The notes under the pieces were generated by a model. It worked only from the letters and a program-made list of their open reading frames with translations, had not been told where the DNA came from and did not search any database. From NCBI RefSeq assembly GCF_900111315.1, contig NZ_FOGU01000015.1:1-64000 (forward strand): a DNA stretch of 64,000 bases. Reading direction: 5' to 3'. This DNA comes from Tranquillimonas rosea (GTDB taxonomy: Bacteria; Pseudomonadota; Alphaproteobacteria; Rhodobacterales; Rhodobacteraceae). Shown piece after piece: positions 60,001-64,000 of the stretch. Each line of letters opens with the position of its first letter. Positions within the stretch are counted from its first letter, which is position 1. The position numbers and the translations under genes are program-made.

Positions 60001-62324
60001 AAGCCGACCGAGCCGATCCCGTTGGCGGCGAGGTCGTCGTCCGCGATGAAGACCAGTGAGTCGATGACCGTCCCGGCATGGGCGCCGAGATCGATGACGT
60101 AGCGCTGCACGCCGCCGCCCAGGTCCTCGCCCGTGCCCTTGAGATCGACGAAGGCCCCCTGCCCGTCGGTGCCGTCCAGCAGGTAGAGGCTCGCGTCGCC
60201 GTCGAAGGCGTTGTCGTCGAGATCGAAGCCCACGGCCACCAGCTCGGGCTCGGTCTCGCCCACGGCGATCTCCACCGACAGGCGGGTCTCGGCGGTGATC
60301 GTGTACTCGGCGCCGAGCGCCGCGCGCTTCCAGTGGTTGTCGTTGAGCTCCAGCGTCGCACCGTCATCCGAGATGACCGTGTCCGCGCCCTGGTCCTGGG
60401 AGCCGGCATAGCTGCTCAGGCCGTCCTCGGTGAAGCTCAGCGTGAAGGGCGCGCCGTCCGTGGCCTCGGTCACGCCGAAGCTCAGCCCGGTGGTCGAGGT
60501 CTGCCCCCCGTCCGAGGCGGTGACGGTGACGTCCACGGTCTCGCCGCTCGCGAAGGTCGCGTCCTCGCCGACGACGATCCGGCCCTCCTCGAGGACAAGG
60601 CGGGAATCGTCGATCGCGAAGGTCACGGTCTGCCCCTCGGGGTCGACCGAGACCAGGGTGCCCAACACGGTGCCGGGGGCGATGTCGGCGGGGAAGGTCG
60701 GGCTGCCGTCGAAGACCGGAACGCTCGGCGCCTCGTCGCTGTCGGTCACGGCGATGGTGACGATCTGGGAGACCGTGTTGCCGCCGGCGTCGGTGACGGT
60801 GATCTCGGCCTCGTACTGCGCCTTGGCCTCGTAATCCGCCGGGGCGACGAGCGTCAGCGCGCCGGTCCCGGAATCGATGGCGACCGCGTCCATGTCCGCG
60901 CCGCCGGTCACGGCGAAGCTCACCGGGCCCGAGGTGTCGACCCCGTCGGTGGTGTCGGCATCGACGTCCGCCGCCGTGACCGTGCCCGCGGCGGTCTCGC
61001 CCTCGTCCAGGACGAAGTCCGGGGTCGAGGTGAAGCGCGGGGCGAAATCCGGGGTGCCGCCGACGGCGGTGATCGCCATCACGTCGACATTCGGTCCGTT
61101 GCCGGCGTTGAGGAAGAGTTCCAGGTCGTGCAGCCCCTCGGACAGGGTGATCTGGGTGGTCAGCACCGACCAGTTGTTGAACGGCTCGGTCCCGTCGTAA
61201 CCGGCGTCGGCGTCGACGGCGGGGCCGGCCGTGTCGGGAAAGCTCAGGGTCGCCTCGGTGGTGCCGTCGATGCGGACCTGGGCGTTGCGCGGGCCGCTCG
61301 ATGCGTAGCGGATATGCAGGTCGAAGGTCCCGCCCGAGGGGATGTCCACCTCGTAGGTCGCGGATTCCCCGGTGCTGCCGAAATCGAGATAGCCCTCGCC
61401 GCTGTAGTTCGGACGCAGGCCGAAGTCGTCGACGGCGCTGTCGCCCTCGTCGAGCGCGTTGGTCTGCGTCAGGACCTGGCTGACCGGGACCCCGCCGTCC
61501 GCGGTGGTCAGCACCGCGGTCTCGCCCTGGATGTAGATCGGCGCGACGTATTCGGTGACGGCGACGGACACGGTCCGCACGACGGTGGCACCGGCCTCGT
61601 CGGTGGCGGTGACCTCGACCTCGTAGACGTTCTCGCCGGGGGTCTCGCTGTAGACCGGGGCCTCCGCGAAGGACAGCGCGCCGGTCGCGGAATCGATCGC
61701 GAACGCTCCCTGGTCCGCCCCGCCGGTGATCTCGTAGCTCAGCGCCTGGCCGTCGGCGTCGGTCGCGGCGAGGATGGCGACGTCTGTGCCGCCCTCTTCC
61801 AGCGCGAAGCTGTCGGCGCCCTCGAAGACCGGGTCGAGGAAGCTCACCGTCTGGCCCGCCGGGGCGATCGCCACGGCGTCGACGTTCGGCCCCTGGGTTC
61901 CCGTCTGTTCGAAGGTCAGGACGTAATTGCCGTCGCCATCCGGCTCGCCGAGCGCGATGTCGAGGCTCAGGGTGTCCCAGACGCTGAAGCTGCCGGTATT
62001 GGTGTCGGGGATCTCGGCGACCACGGTGTCGCCGTTGCGGATCACGAGCGGGCGCGGTTCGCTGCTGCCGTTGGCGAATTTCACCACCAGCGCATAGGTG
62101 CCGGCGCCATCCAGTTCGGAGGCCGGCACCGAGACGGCGAACTTGTCCTCGGCCCCGCCCCCGAGATCGAGATAGCCGCTGCCCGAATATCCGACCCGCA
62201 GATCGAATTCGTCGAAATCGCCGCTGTTGTCAGCCGAGGCTTCCCCGTTGTCGGGGTCGCGGACGACGGTGTCCACGTTGAGGATGTCGAATTCGGTTTC
62301 CTGGAAGATCAGGGGAAGGGCCAT
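48006..62324 (-). CDS. Giant non-RTX secreted protein with CBM6-like, cadherin-like and propeller domains
   Basis: 4,772 residues with no signal peptide. Seven CBM6-like jelly rolls carry strands like GYLDLGG and end in GPN(V/I/L)D. Cadherin/Ig-like modules lie at about 161-255, 790-870 and 1150-1240. A malectin-like module (VARINFQPPED, later GDRGNGLSYGW) is near 1953-2150. A glucose/sorbosone-dehydrogenase-like propeller spans about 2300-2770 (YTVVEFGPDGKLYVGTITGE, NAYDLVWHSNGNLYVP). Two modules end in YDYND-x2-FVI (about 3650 and 3980), a second malectin-like module is at about 4033-4190, and three CBM6 modules share a GGQ(G/D)V motif (about 4210-4700). The acidic tail ends LFGHDLAT. No GGxGxDxUx arrays are seen. 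The exporter genes lie immediately downstream. The protein is probably a surface or matrix polysaccharide-binding adhesin, but the propeller could be catalytic. Confidence 0.88.
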   Translation of the reverse strand: MALPLIFQETEFDILNVDTVVRDPDNGEASADNSGDFDEFDLRVGYSGSGYLDLGGGAEDKFAVSVPASELDGAGTYALVVKFANGSSEPRPLVIRNGDTVVAEIPDTNTGSFSVWDTLSLDIALGEPDGDGNYVLTFEQTGTQGPNVDAVAIAPAGQTVSFLDPVFEGADSFALEEGGTDVAILAATDADGQALSYEITGGADQGAFAIDSATGALSFAEAPVYSETPGENVYEVEVTATDEAGATVVRTVSVAVTEYVAPIYIQGETAVLTTADGGVPVSQVLTQTNALDEGDSAVDDFGLRPNYSGEGYLDFGSTGESATYEVDIPSGGTFDLHIRYASSGPRNAQVRIDGTTEATLSFPDTAGPAVDADAGYDGTEPFNNWSVLTTQITLSEGLHDLELFLNAGNGPNVDVMAITAVGGTPDFAPRFTSTPDFVLDEGETAAGTVTAADVDADTTDGVDTSGPVSFAVTGGADMDAVAIDSGTGALTLVAPADYEAKAQYEAEITVTDAGGNTVSQIVTIAVTDSDEAPSVPVFDGSPTFPADIAPGTVLGTLVSVDPEGQTVTFAIDDSRLVLEEGRIVVGEDATFASGETVDVTVTASDGGQTSTTGLSFGVTEATDGAPFTLSFTEDGLSSYAGSQDQGADTVISDDGATLELNDNHWKRAALGAEYTITAETRLSVEIAVGETEPELVAVGFDLDDNAFDGDASLYLLDGTDGQGAFVDLKGTGEDLGGGVQRYVIDLGAHAGTVIDSLVFIADDDLAANGIGSVGFSNVQLIEGTPAAEGNLAPEVVGGGMADFAAGEGSTVEIDLPFVDPEGAALSYEVTVTDGTGADVTDQFAGLSVADGTLTGPLSAAPGVYTITVTADDGAESDATATDSFQLTVENVNDAPVAEDVALEPYFGAAGQVFDGIDVGALAAYFSDADGDALTLGVDPETLPEGLVYDAEEQVILGTPSEGGSFPVTVTATDPGGLTATLTLALEIDAPEVGDSFTIEAETFTGLADSEAFYAAAAPGASGNQIIKTNANQSGTVSTDLAAGEVPPGYYTLALSVFDETDGSATFSIAVDGVTVVEGASFDDPGTWENGDGTTGRGNAAQAGNLKTLSFDSVIEIAADSVLTLTGEADGEMLRIDRLVLTRAEAPDLAPGAPVLDTASVDENAAAAVVGTLSAVDPEGAAMTFSTEDARFVVEGDSLRLADGVSFDHEAGETVQVEVTAADPAGNTTTAVLDIAVADLPEAPELAEDAAVEDVFVATGETGSVDLAAALGASDPDAGDTVAYAAQLSDGSPLPAGLTLSDATLEVGASLAEGSYEVEVFATDGALDSESVLFTVTVGEAEPFAPILIQAEEGIVTLSSAPDGDDTVTVIRDPSNPEETAGLENGLRPGFTGEGYVDYGDDPGDTLSYSFDVPAAGEYRLNIRYASQDSGGAARTLDLAVNGAGAVTTSFPSTGPGGDGPDAGFNNWDVLSVDVTLEAGTNTVELSIPAGASSGPNLDSLELVSAADTSADADEQPLFLSGPDSELNETQAASINFNLAGIDADIVTTEISFDGGATRTEVLPDADGDFTIDGSALAPGDYTVIAIVTDAAGNEAQVTMPIVVAGEDVTVDPFTIQAEDAGSVTVEDSGDPANGDFTRVVDADNVDAFGNYRAGATGGAYIDFGSDPGDGIVFNVDAPAAGTYAVTFRYANGGDENRPLDLSLNGGSATTVDFVPGPVVDVGDEMTGWESWVTQTVELDLAAGANQIRLEIPAGGTNGPNIDEATFAYQDGDAVEAFSVTVEGETFSITDSEAEPDTVYRTAQNPEGNATDANSGPGLPFDADGLRPGYEGDGYLDMGNDVGDSAAFTVDAPEAGTYQLTVRYVNGSTDDRPMALSVDGAEQTVAFAPTLVTGGDSDDHWQNWTEVTVDVELSAGVNEISFTNTVANGPNIDRVTVSREGVDPGGETRELITFEEVARINFQPPEDQTAQGLPAGYETPEGYLADTGAAYGDRGNGLSYGWVSEDSVADGTADGTTPQDQPDNAHWYKDVVDGASDLQKTYAHFEYPGAGADASRAWEMGLANGTYQLTVSVGDTAGAFDSNYVLNVEGQSFMPDWVPANPIDGSTGGGGFRSTLVSGVVTVEDGRLTIDSIGGENTEIQHLEIERIEDLTPEDDRSADQDYSFFDAPVAASIDGQTSIALGPDGELPTGIDPTSSFVVGVNLQAPGQRGPNVAYVDGVTLVNTLTGEEVAIDVQVSGGADSLTIRPLEDLDENTSYTLKVQDVMDLGAVSDAEAPLRQIQDLTTSFVTGEAPEDVPREVAFSTDVMLDGFTDGAGGYTVVEFGPDGKLYVGTITGEIHRWDVLEDGSIDKGSQETLSLDYLSEGAAGRRGIVGFTFDPNDPETIWISDNWPIPRESKAFDTPEFSGRVSKINLGEGGSFEGVTAETYATGFPRSGGDHVTNSLEFRANPDFGQEGEPEYLLYLVQGSNSAGGAPDNAWGNRPERLLNAAVLEIDPTRDAPESGFDVRTEPITLGDDPETSFDESAFDENGTYPGMYDPFAEDAVVKIFATGVRNAYDLVWHSNGNLYVPTNGTAAGAKTPQDPTQTEFDTTIDNSPKQYDYFFTVDEDGYYGHPNVLRDEYVLNGGNPTSGLDPNEVVGGNDGNPNTDGYPTGVQVDGNYDYDGVYNLGYNRSPNGATEYTGNAFGSNLKGAVLFAQFSTGDNVRVIQVDETGAITGDDVLRRPDGSVIDNYIDPLDIVENPLTGQLYLMTLNRGTGASQLILLTPAPGGVTQDLSADQGGDLTLLAVDVSDTEAALFEVSGLDDDITALRVSFDGGPGTTVTLDADNRFVIDLGTLEGETVATLEVTDDDLNTASASVTFTPGAQPEFVSLVTIQAEDRTPSDGTAVAVPTSPDAEIEIRDAQNPEDTEGLENGLRPGAFGTDGNTDNTDGTLGGYADYGSTNADFLTFTFDVPAENAGSALLQFRYANGGDGDRPLQVEVNGSIVTVASFLPTPGTPAEEEAWSTWQVVEVPATLVDGTNTVTLRSVSDTGPNIDQLEVLVSTATEGTPGDGTEVINGVAYDVYEAETATLDGPVVVTEERTQSGDFVDFDGTTDQSITWTVTAGAAGTYSFDILYALASTKAARPMALSVNGTEAGELAFAPNSNEGETLWGPQSATVDLVAGTNTITVTAPGANGPNVDYLRLTQEPVSLFEPVHADISGSGRIELEDTDGSANTINGSTVDFYFTVDSDGVYQIDTAANAGASDGLGLTWFLNGTELDDSAFPGTGENGEESVFLDLQAGTEYQLRIISDAPGASDLDYLDISPSQGNANADIEVQSLDPAFLENRLHYSYLENAEMGDGDADRDFKDSGTVRIGNSGTEALEVLDVDLTGPFVLADPDALEGLTLAPGEVLDVEVLFDRSAYTPPTSNVDGTSTIFEGRLRLQTNDADDPITDIDLAGFWQSRWEGGQEPNVNEIWEIFGFGNRIEGLSLNGGGENSVLSTNDVFAQTDETEVLSPYWRIADGYSEAKITQLTAYHGPGGATIGIHNPGNKGQDDIFWNHQGTDNQRILPNANTDSGFATQTFTSGDIPGGWIGDGAFGIEVANLSTDPTLNPTGGVTVEGEQQGHTVKIFQALDAEGNAIPNVYLGIMDYTGINYDYNDNTFVIEGVAPLGFGQKLGLEGLDDAAADDRLVFTSIDQPANGAQEVRDTAVVTLTNEGFSTLSISGIEVGDPSAFEIVGTVPTEIPAGGSAQVTVQFTGTHDGGSAGAQIHNSTLTVLSDDVSAPQMTVQLAGIAQEFSENGSEPTVAQIVEAFGYSTDMAQGSLANGGAVETVGDEVLMPYMQALDPSRDVEVIQIAAFLQQNNVARLGVHGLGSSATTELFAQDDQQYQTILPEGLVPGDGSTGGVARATISGDDPFGLFVSVDGRPTYASWTDPEANRIDPDFGQLVGDDEGHLIRFFQALDAEGEVIEGTYIAIQDYPGAGNYDYNDHMFVIKNVAPHALGDADADGDGINDALQADVDGDGTVDFFDPDHTPDPEPGPEGYVYGVNFGGGAIASDPVLGLALVGQDDSRVTVSGSVNPGAGTDNAGNPNGANATPGSAFVTYEDGADWTASLAVANGTYLVTLYTQETYWDAAGQRQFDATINGEPVIVDLDPFAESGGDTPIAVEAVVTVTDGSIDIGLSADIDNAPLNAVTVFTYEEPDTGGGQAPFPGPDAPLLEDSLTVDASNFDQGGQGVSWNDNPGRDNGGQAERGDTDVELVGGPQDIGHVLPGEWVEYTVNVAEAGTYALSLNAKTPIGGNTIAVSVEDGAPIATFALPDSNGAGTGFGGTSFGQTPATNVELAAGLQTLRFTFGGQTASNGYLLDFRSFALDQVETSEPPEDSQTPFLGQPFLVDNAPVTIDASDYDNGGQGVAYNDQSGLQGGNAGGRTGSDVEQTSSGDVGWIAEDEWLEYTVDVAEAGTYALSFTTATPADGRSITVSAAQGGAVYAEGTAAVPNTGAYSSYVTGDTVELDLAAGQQVLRLAFSGGSFDLRSFDLAPVPGDGQAPYGGTARSVDATDGLVLDAALFDEGGQDVAYNDSSAGQEGNDTFRPDTGVDIVGEGDAVGWIADGEWVEYTIEVEEAGLYDISFLSAMASSGTEQRSVEASFAKDGEVYTSSGEVEVGRTANWWTFDSTAPAQVELEAGTQVMRVAFSGGSQDLASVTLTPAAPEPFAALFDFGGQPAAAILSAAGSMMSPFLAEGSDGPGDDLPPEPEDADAPDPADGLSSQTQSLFGHDLAT

Positions 62325-63076
62325 GGTACTGTCACTTTCGGTAAAAGTTGTTCTGGAAAAATTCGTCTGAAGAGGTGGTCGCTAACGGGATCGGCCGGGA
62401 TCGGCCCCGCCGTCCGGCGGTCTCGTCGGCGGTCTGGTGGGCGGGCCGAGACGGTCCCGCGGGATGTCGTGCAGGGCGCTGCGCGAGACGGACGGGACGG
62501 AGCCGACGCGCCGGGTCTCCGCCGCGCGGCTCCCGGACGCCCCCTCAATCCTTCGGGCTTCTCCTTCGGAAGAACCCGCATGCATCTCGCGATACGCCAT
62601 CCTACGCCCCCCCCCGACTCGTCTGACGACCTGTTCGACGTCAGAATACGAGCCAGCCGCTGCGGCCGGCTATTGGCCTTGCCGCCGAGGGAGAGGGATC
62701 ATTTCGATGAGGGAAACAGCTGGTTCTAAACGAAACGGCCGACCGCCGGGCGCCGGCCTAAACGGACCGACAGGCCCGGCCGATTTTGCCCAGCGGTTCC
62801 GGCAGATCCGAATCGAGGTGGAAGTAGTACCACCGATTCGCGTTACTTCTCCTGCTCTTATCTACCTCCGCGAGAGTAGTTTGTTCGATTATGATTAATA
62901 ATTAGGCACTGACTCAACCGTCACTGGGGAGTCTCTCCGGCGTCTGCAATCTGGACAGAACATCACTGACAAATGTCTTTGCCCTCGGCGAACTAAGGCA
63001 AAAACATGTCACTTGTTAGTAAGATGTTAATTAAAGGGTCTATCGCCCATATTTCCGGGCGAAAGATGATTAAACC
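62325..63076. other. Long divergent regulatory region, giant gene / LuxR-type gene
   Basis: 752 bp. The left part (to about 62700) is GC-rich with overlapping open frames that show no protein features. The right part, from about 62840, is markedly AT-richer. Dyads are seen at about 62811-62838 (ggtgg-aagtagta-ccacc) and 62973-63007. A near CtrA box (ttag-N7-ttaa, 63016-63030) also occurs. A long leader for the giant gene or extensive operator space is likely. No gene is called. Confidence 0.5.
62973..63007. promoter_or_regulatory. Inverted repeat upstream of the 63077 regulator
   Basis: Arms atgtctttgcc and ggcaaaaacat (one-base mismatches) flank a 13-nt centre, about 70 bp before the start codon in AT-rich DNA. 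It is a candidate operator, possibly for the regulator itself. Confidence 0.4.
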
Positions 63077-63688
63077 ATGAAATCAACAGTCTATATCGTT
63101 AGTGAAAGCTTTCTCCTGGGCAATCTCCTGCGCGAGCCGTTTTCGGAACACTTCACCGAGGTCGCGGTGATCCCCTGTCTCGACGCGATGGACGGCACCG
63201 ACGGTGCCGTCGTCCTGGTCGACGTGGGCGACGCCGAGGCCTGTGCCCGCGCGCTGCGCCGAATCCGCGGCGCCGGGCAGGACCTGTCCTCGATGGTGCT
63301 CCTGCTGCGCAGCGAGGACCAGGGCGCGGAACTCGAAGGCCTGATCGGCGAGGTCGGGGCGATGCTGCCGCCGACCACCGGCGCCGAGGATGTCGTGCGG
63401 ATCTGCAACGTGGTGAATGCGGGTGTCTGCATCTGGCCGCGCTCGCTGATCTCGACCTTCACCGCGGGGCGGACCCGGCAATGCATGACGCGCCGCCGGC
63501 TGGGATCGCTCACCGTCCGCGAGCAGGCCGTGCTGGACCGGCTCTCGGACGGCGACAGCAACAAGTCGATCGCCTCGGCGCTGAACATCAGCGACAGCAC
63601 CGTCCGCGTCCATGTCCGCTCGGTCCTGCGCAAGCTCGGCGCGACCAACCGCACCCAGGCCGCGCTCTACGCGGCGGGTCACGGCTGA
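63077..63688 (+). CDS. Orphan LuxR-family regulator with receiver-like domain
   Basis: 203 residues. The C-terminal helix-turn-helix (145-203) reads LTVREQAVLDRLSDGDSNKS, with DSTVRVHVRSVLRKLG as recognition region. The N-terminal 115 residues have the strand pattern of a receiver (VYIVSESFLLGNLL, VVLVDVGDAEA). An Asp sits near the usual phosphorylation site, but the acidic pocket and the conserved Lys are not evident. It is a paralogue of 7642-8307, with the same ending NRTQAA and the same spacing. It is divergent from the giant-protein operon and is the obvious candidate regulator of it. No sensor kinase is nearby. Confidence 0.85.
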   Translation: MKSTVYIVSESFLLGNLLREPFSEHFTEVAVIPCLDAMDGTDGAVVLVDVGDAEACARALRRIRGAGQDLSSMVLLLRSEDQGAELEGLIGEVGAMLPPTTGAEDVVRICNVVNAGVCIWPRSLISTFTAGRTRQCMTRRRLGSLTVREQAVLDRLSDGDSNKSIASALNISDSTVRVHVRSVLRKLGATNRTQAALYAAGHG

Positions 63689-63775
63689 CGCCGGGGCGCG
63701 ATCGCCGGTCCAAACGTTGCCCCGCCGCCCCGCATCGGGTCTAAGGCGGGGGACGACAGCAGACGGACCAGCCCC

Positions 63776-64000
63776 ATGCAGATCACCTTCGTCCTCGGCG
63801 TGCACCGCTCCGGGACCTCGCTGCTCACCGCCGGACTGCAGGCGGCGGGCTGCGACCTGGGCACCTTCGAGAACCGCATGAACGAGGACAATCCCAAGGG
63901 AGAGTTCGAGCGGCGCGACATCGTCGGCTTCAACGAGCGCCTGCTGCGGCATCTGGGCGTCAGCTGGGACAACTGGGGATTTTCCGCCGACAGCGAGGAC
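63776..64000 (+). CDS. Sulfotransferase family protein, 5' part (continues past window)
   Basis: The frame opens with the ATG at 63776 and runs off the right edge (75 residues visible). It starts MQITFVLGVHRSGTSLLTAG, a P-loop-like phosphosulfate-binding motif (HRSGTSLL) characteristic of bacterial sulfotransferases. The following NEDNPKGEFERRDIVGFNE matches the stretch before the acceptor region of that family. It is the sixth sulfotransferase-like gene of the window. The ribosome site is weak. The family assignment rests on the N-terminus alone. Confidence 0.75.
   Translation, partial: MQITFVLGVHRSGTSLLTAGLQAAGCDLGTFENRMNEDNPKGEFERRDIVGFNERLLRHLGVSWDNWGFSADSED

Noticed and set aside
48021-60059. 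A 4,012-codon open frame on the + strand, antisense to the giant gene
   Set aside because: It is a mirror of the coding frame produced by high GC and codon bias: composition is Arg/Gly/Val-rich with no domains, and the minus-strand protein has clear modules.
62437-62898. 153-codon + strand frame in the gap before the 63077 regulator
   Set aside because: It shows no ribosome site or domain, and competing frames on both strands cover the same GC-rich stretch.

Overview
The window is a very GC-rich replicon segment that most resembles an extrachromosomal element (plasmid or chromid) of a marine Rhodobacteraceae / Roseobacter-group alphaproteobacterium. The grounds are a RepA-type (RPA family) replication initiator next to a divergent parA-parB pair, three copies of a palindromic centromere-like element, and cargo typical of surface-polysaccharide or 'biofilm' replicons: rfbD, a capsule ABC exporter, many glycosyltransferases and sulfotransferases, and RTX proteins with type I secretion systems. 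No rRNA, tRNA, CRISPR array or intact insertion sequence was seen.

Layout. (1) 1-7140, all minus: an RTX protein running off the left edge, then a type I secretion cassette (HlyD, ABC exporter, small membrane protein) headed by a LuxR-type regulator. (2) 7642-8307: an orphan LuxR-type regulator. (3) 8318-12331: capsule exporter genes (kpsT, kpsE, divergent kpsM) and a GlfT-like glycosyltransferase. (4) 12400-17701: maintenance module with three 48-bp bipartite palindromes, rfbD, parB, parA, a 22-bp-period repeat array and repA. (5) 17698-26667: a DUF2793 protein and four RTX proteins, one a serralysin-type metalloprotease. (6) 26871-44011: UDP-galactopyranose mutase, large multi-domain glycosyltransferases and five sulfotransferase-like genes. 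(7) 44299-62324, all minus: a 4,772-residue non-RTX surface protein followed by its own type I secretion cassette. (8) 63077-64000: another orphan LuxR-type regulator and the start of a sixth sulfotransferase.

How it fits together (inference): the sugar genes would build a sulfated, galactofuranose-containing polysaccharide exported by the Kps-like transporter. The two type I systems would export Ca2+-binding RTX proteins and the giant carbohydrate-binding protein, which may bind or organise that polysaccharide. LuxR-type regulators stand next to both secretion cassettes. The most unusual gene is 37681-41763. Its N-terminus looks like a galectin-type lectin domain, followed by a helical region, a GT31-like (beta-1,3-galactosyltransferase/Fringe-like) domain and a second GT2-like domain. 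The lectin-plus-GT31 order is known from plant hydroxyproline galactosyltransferases.
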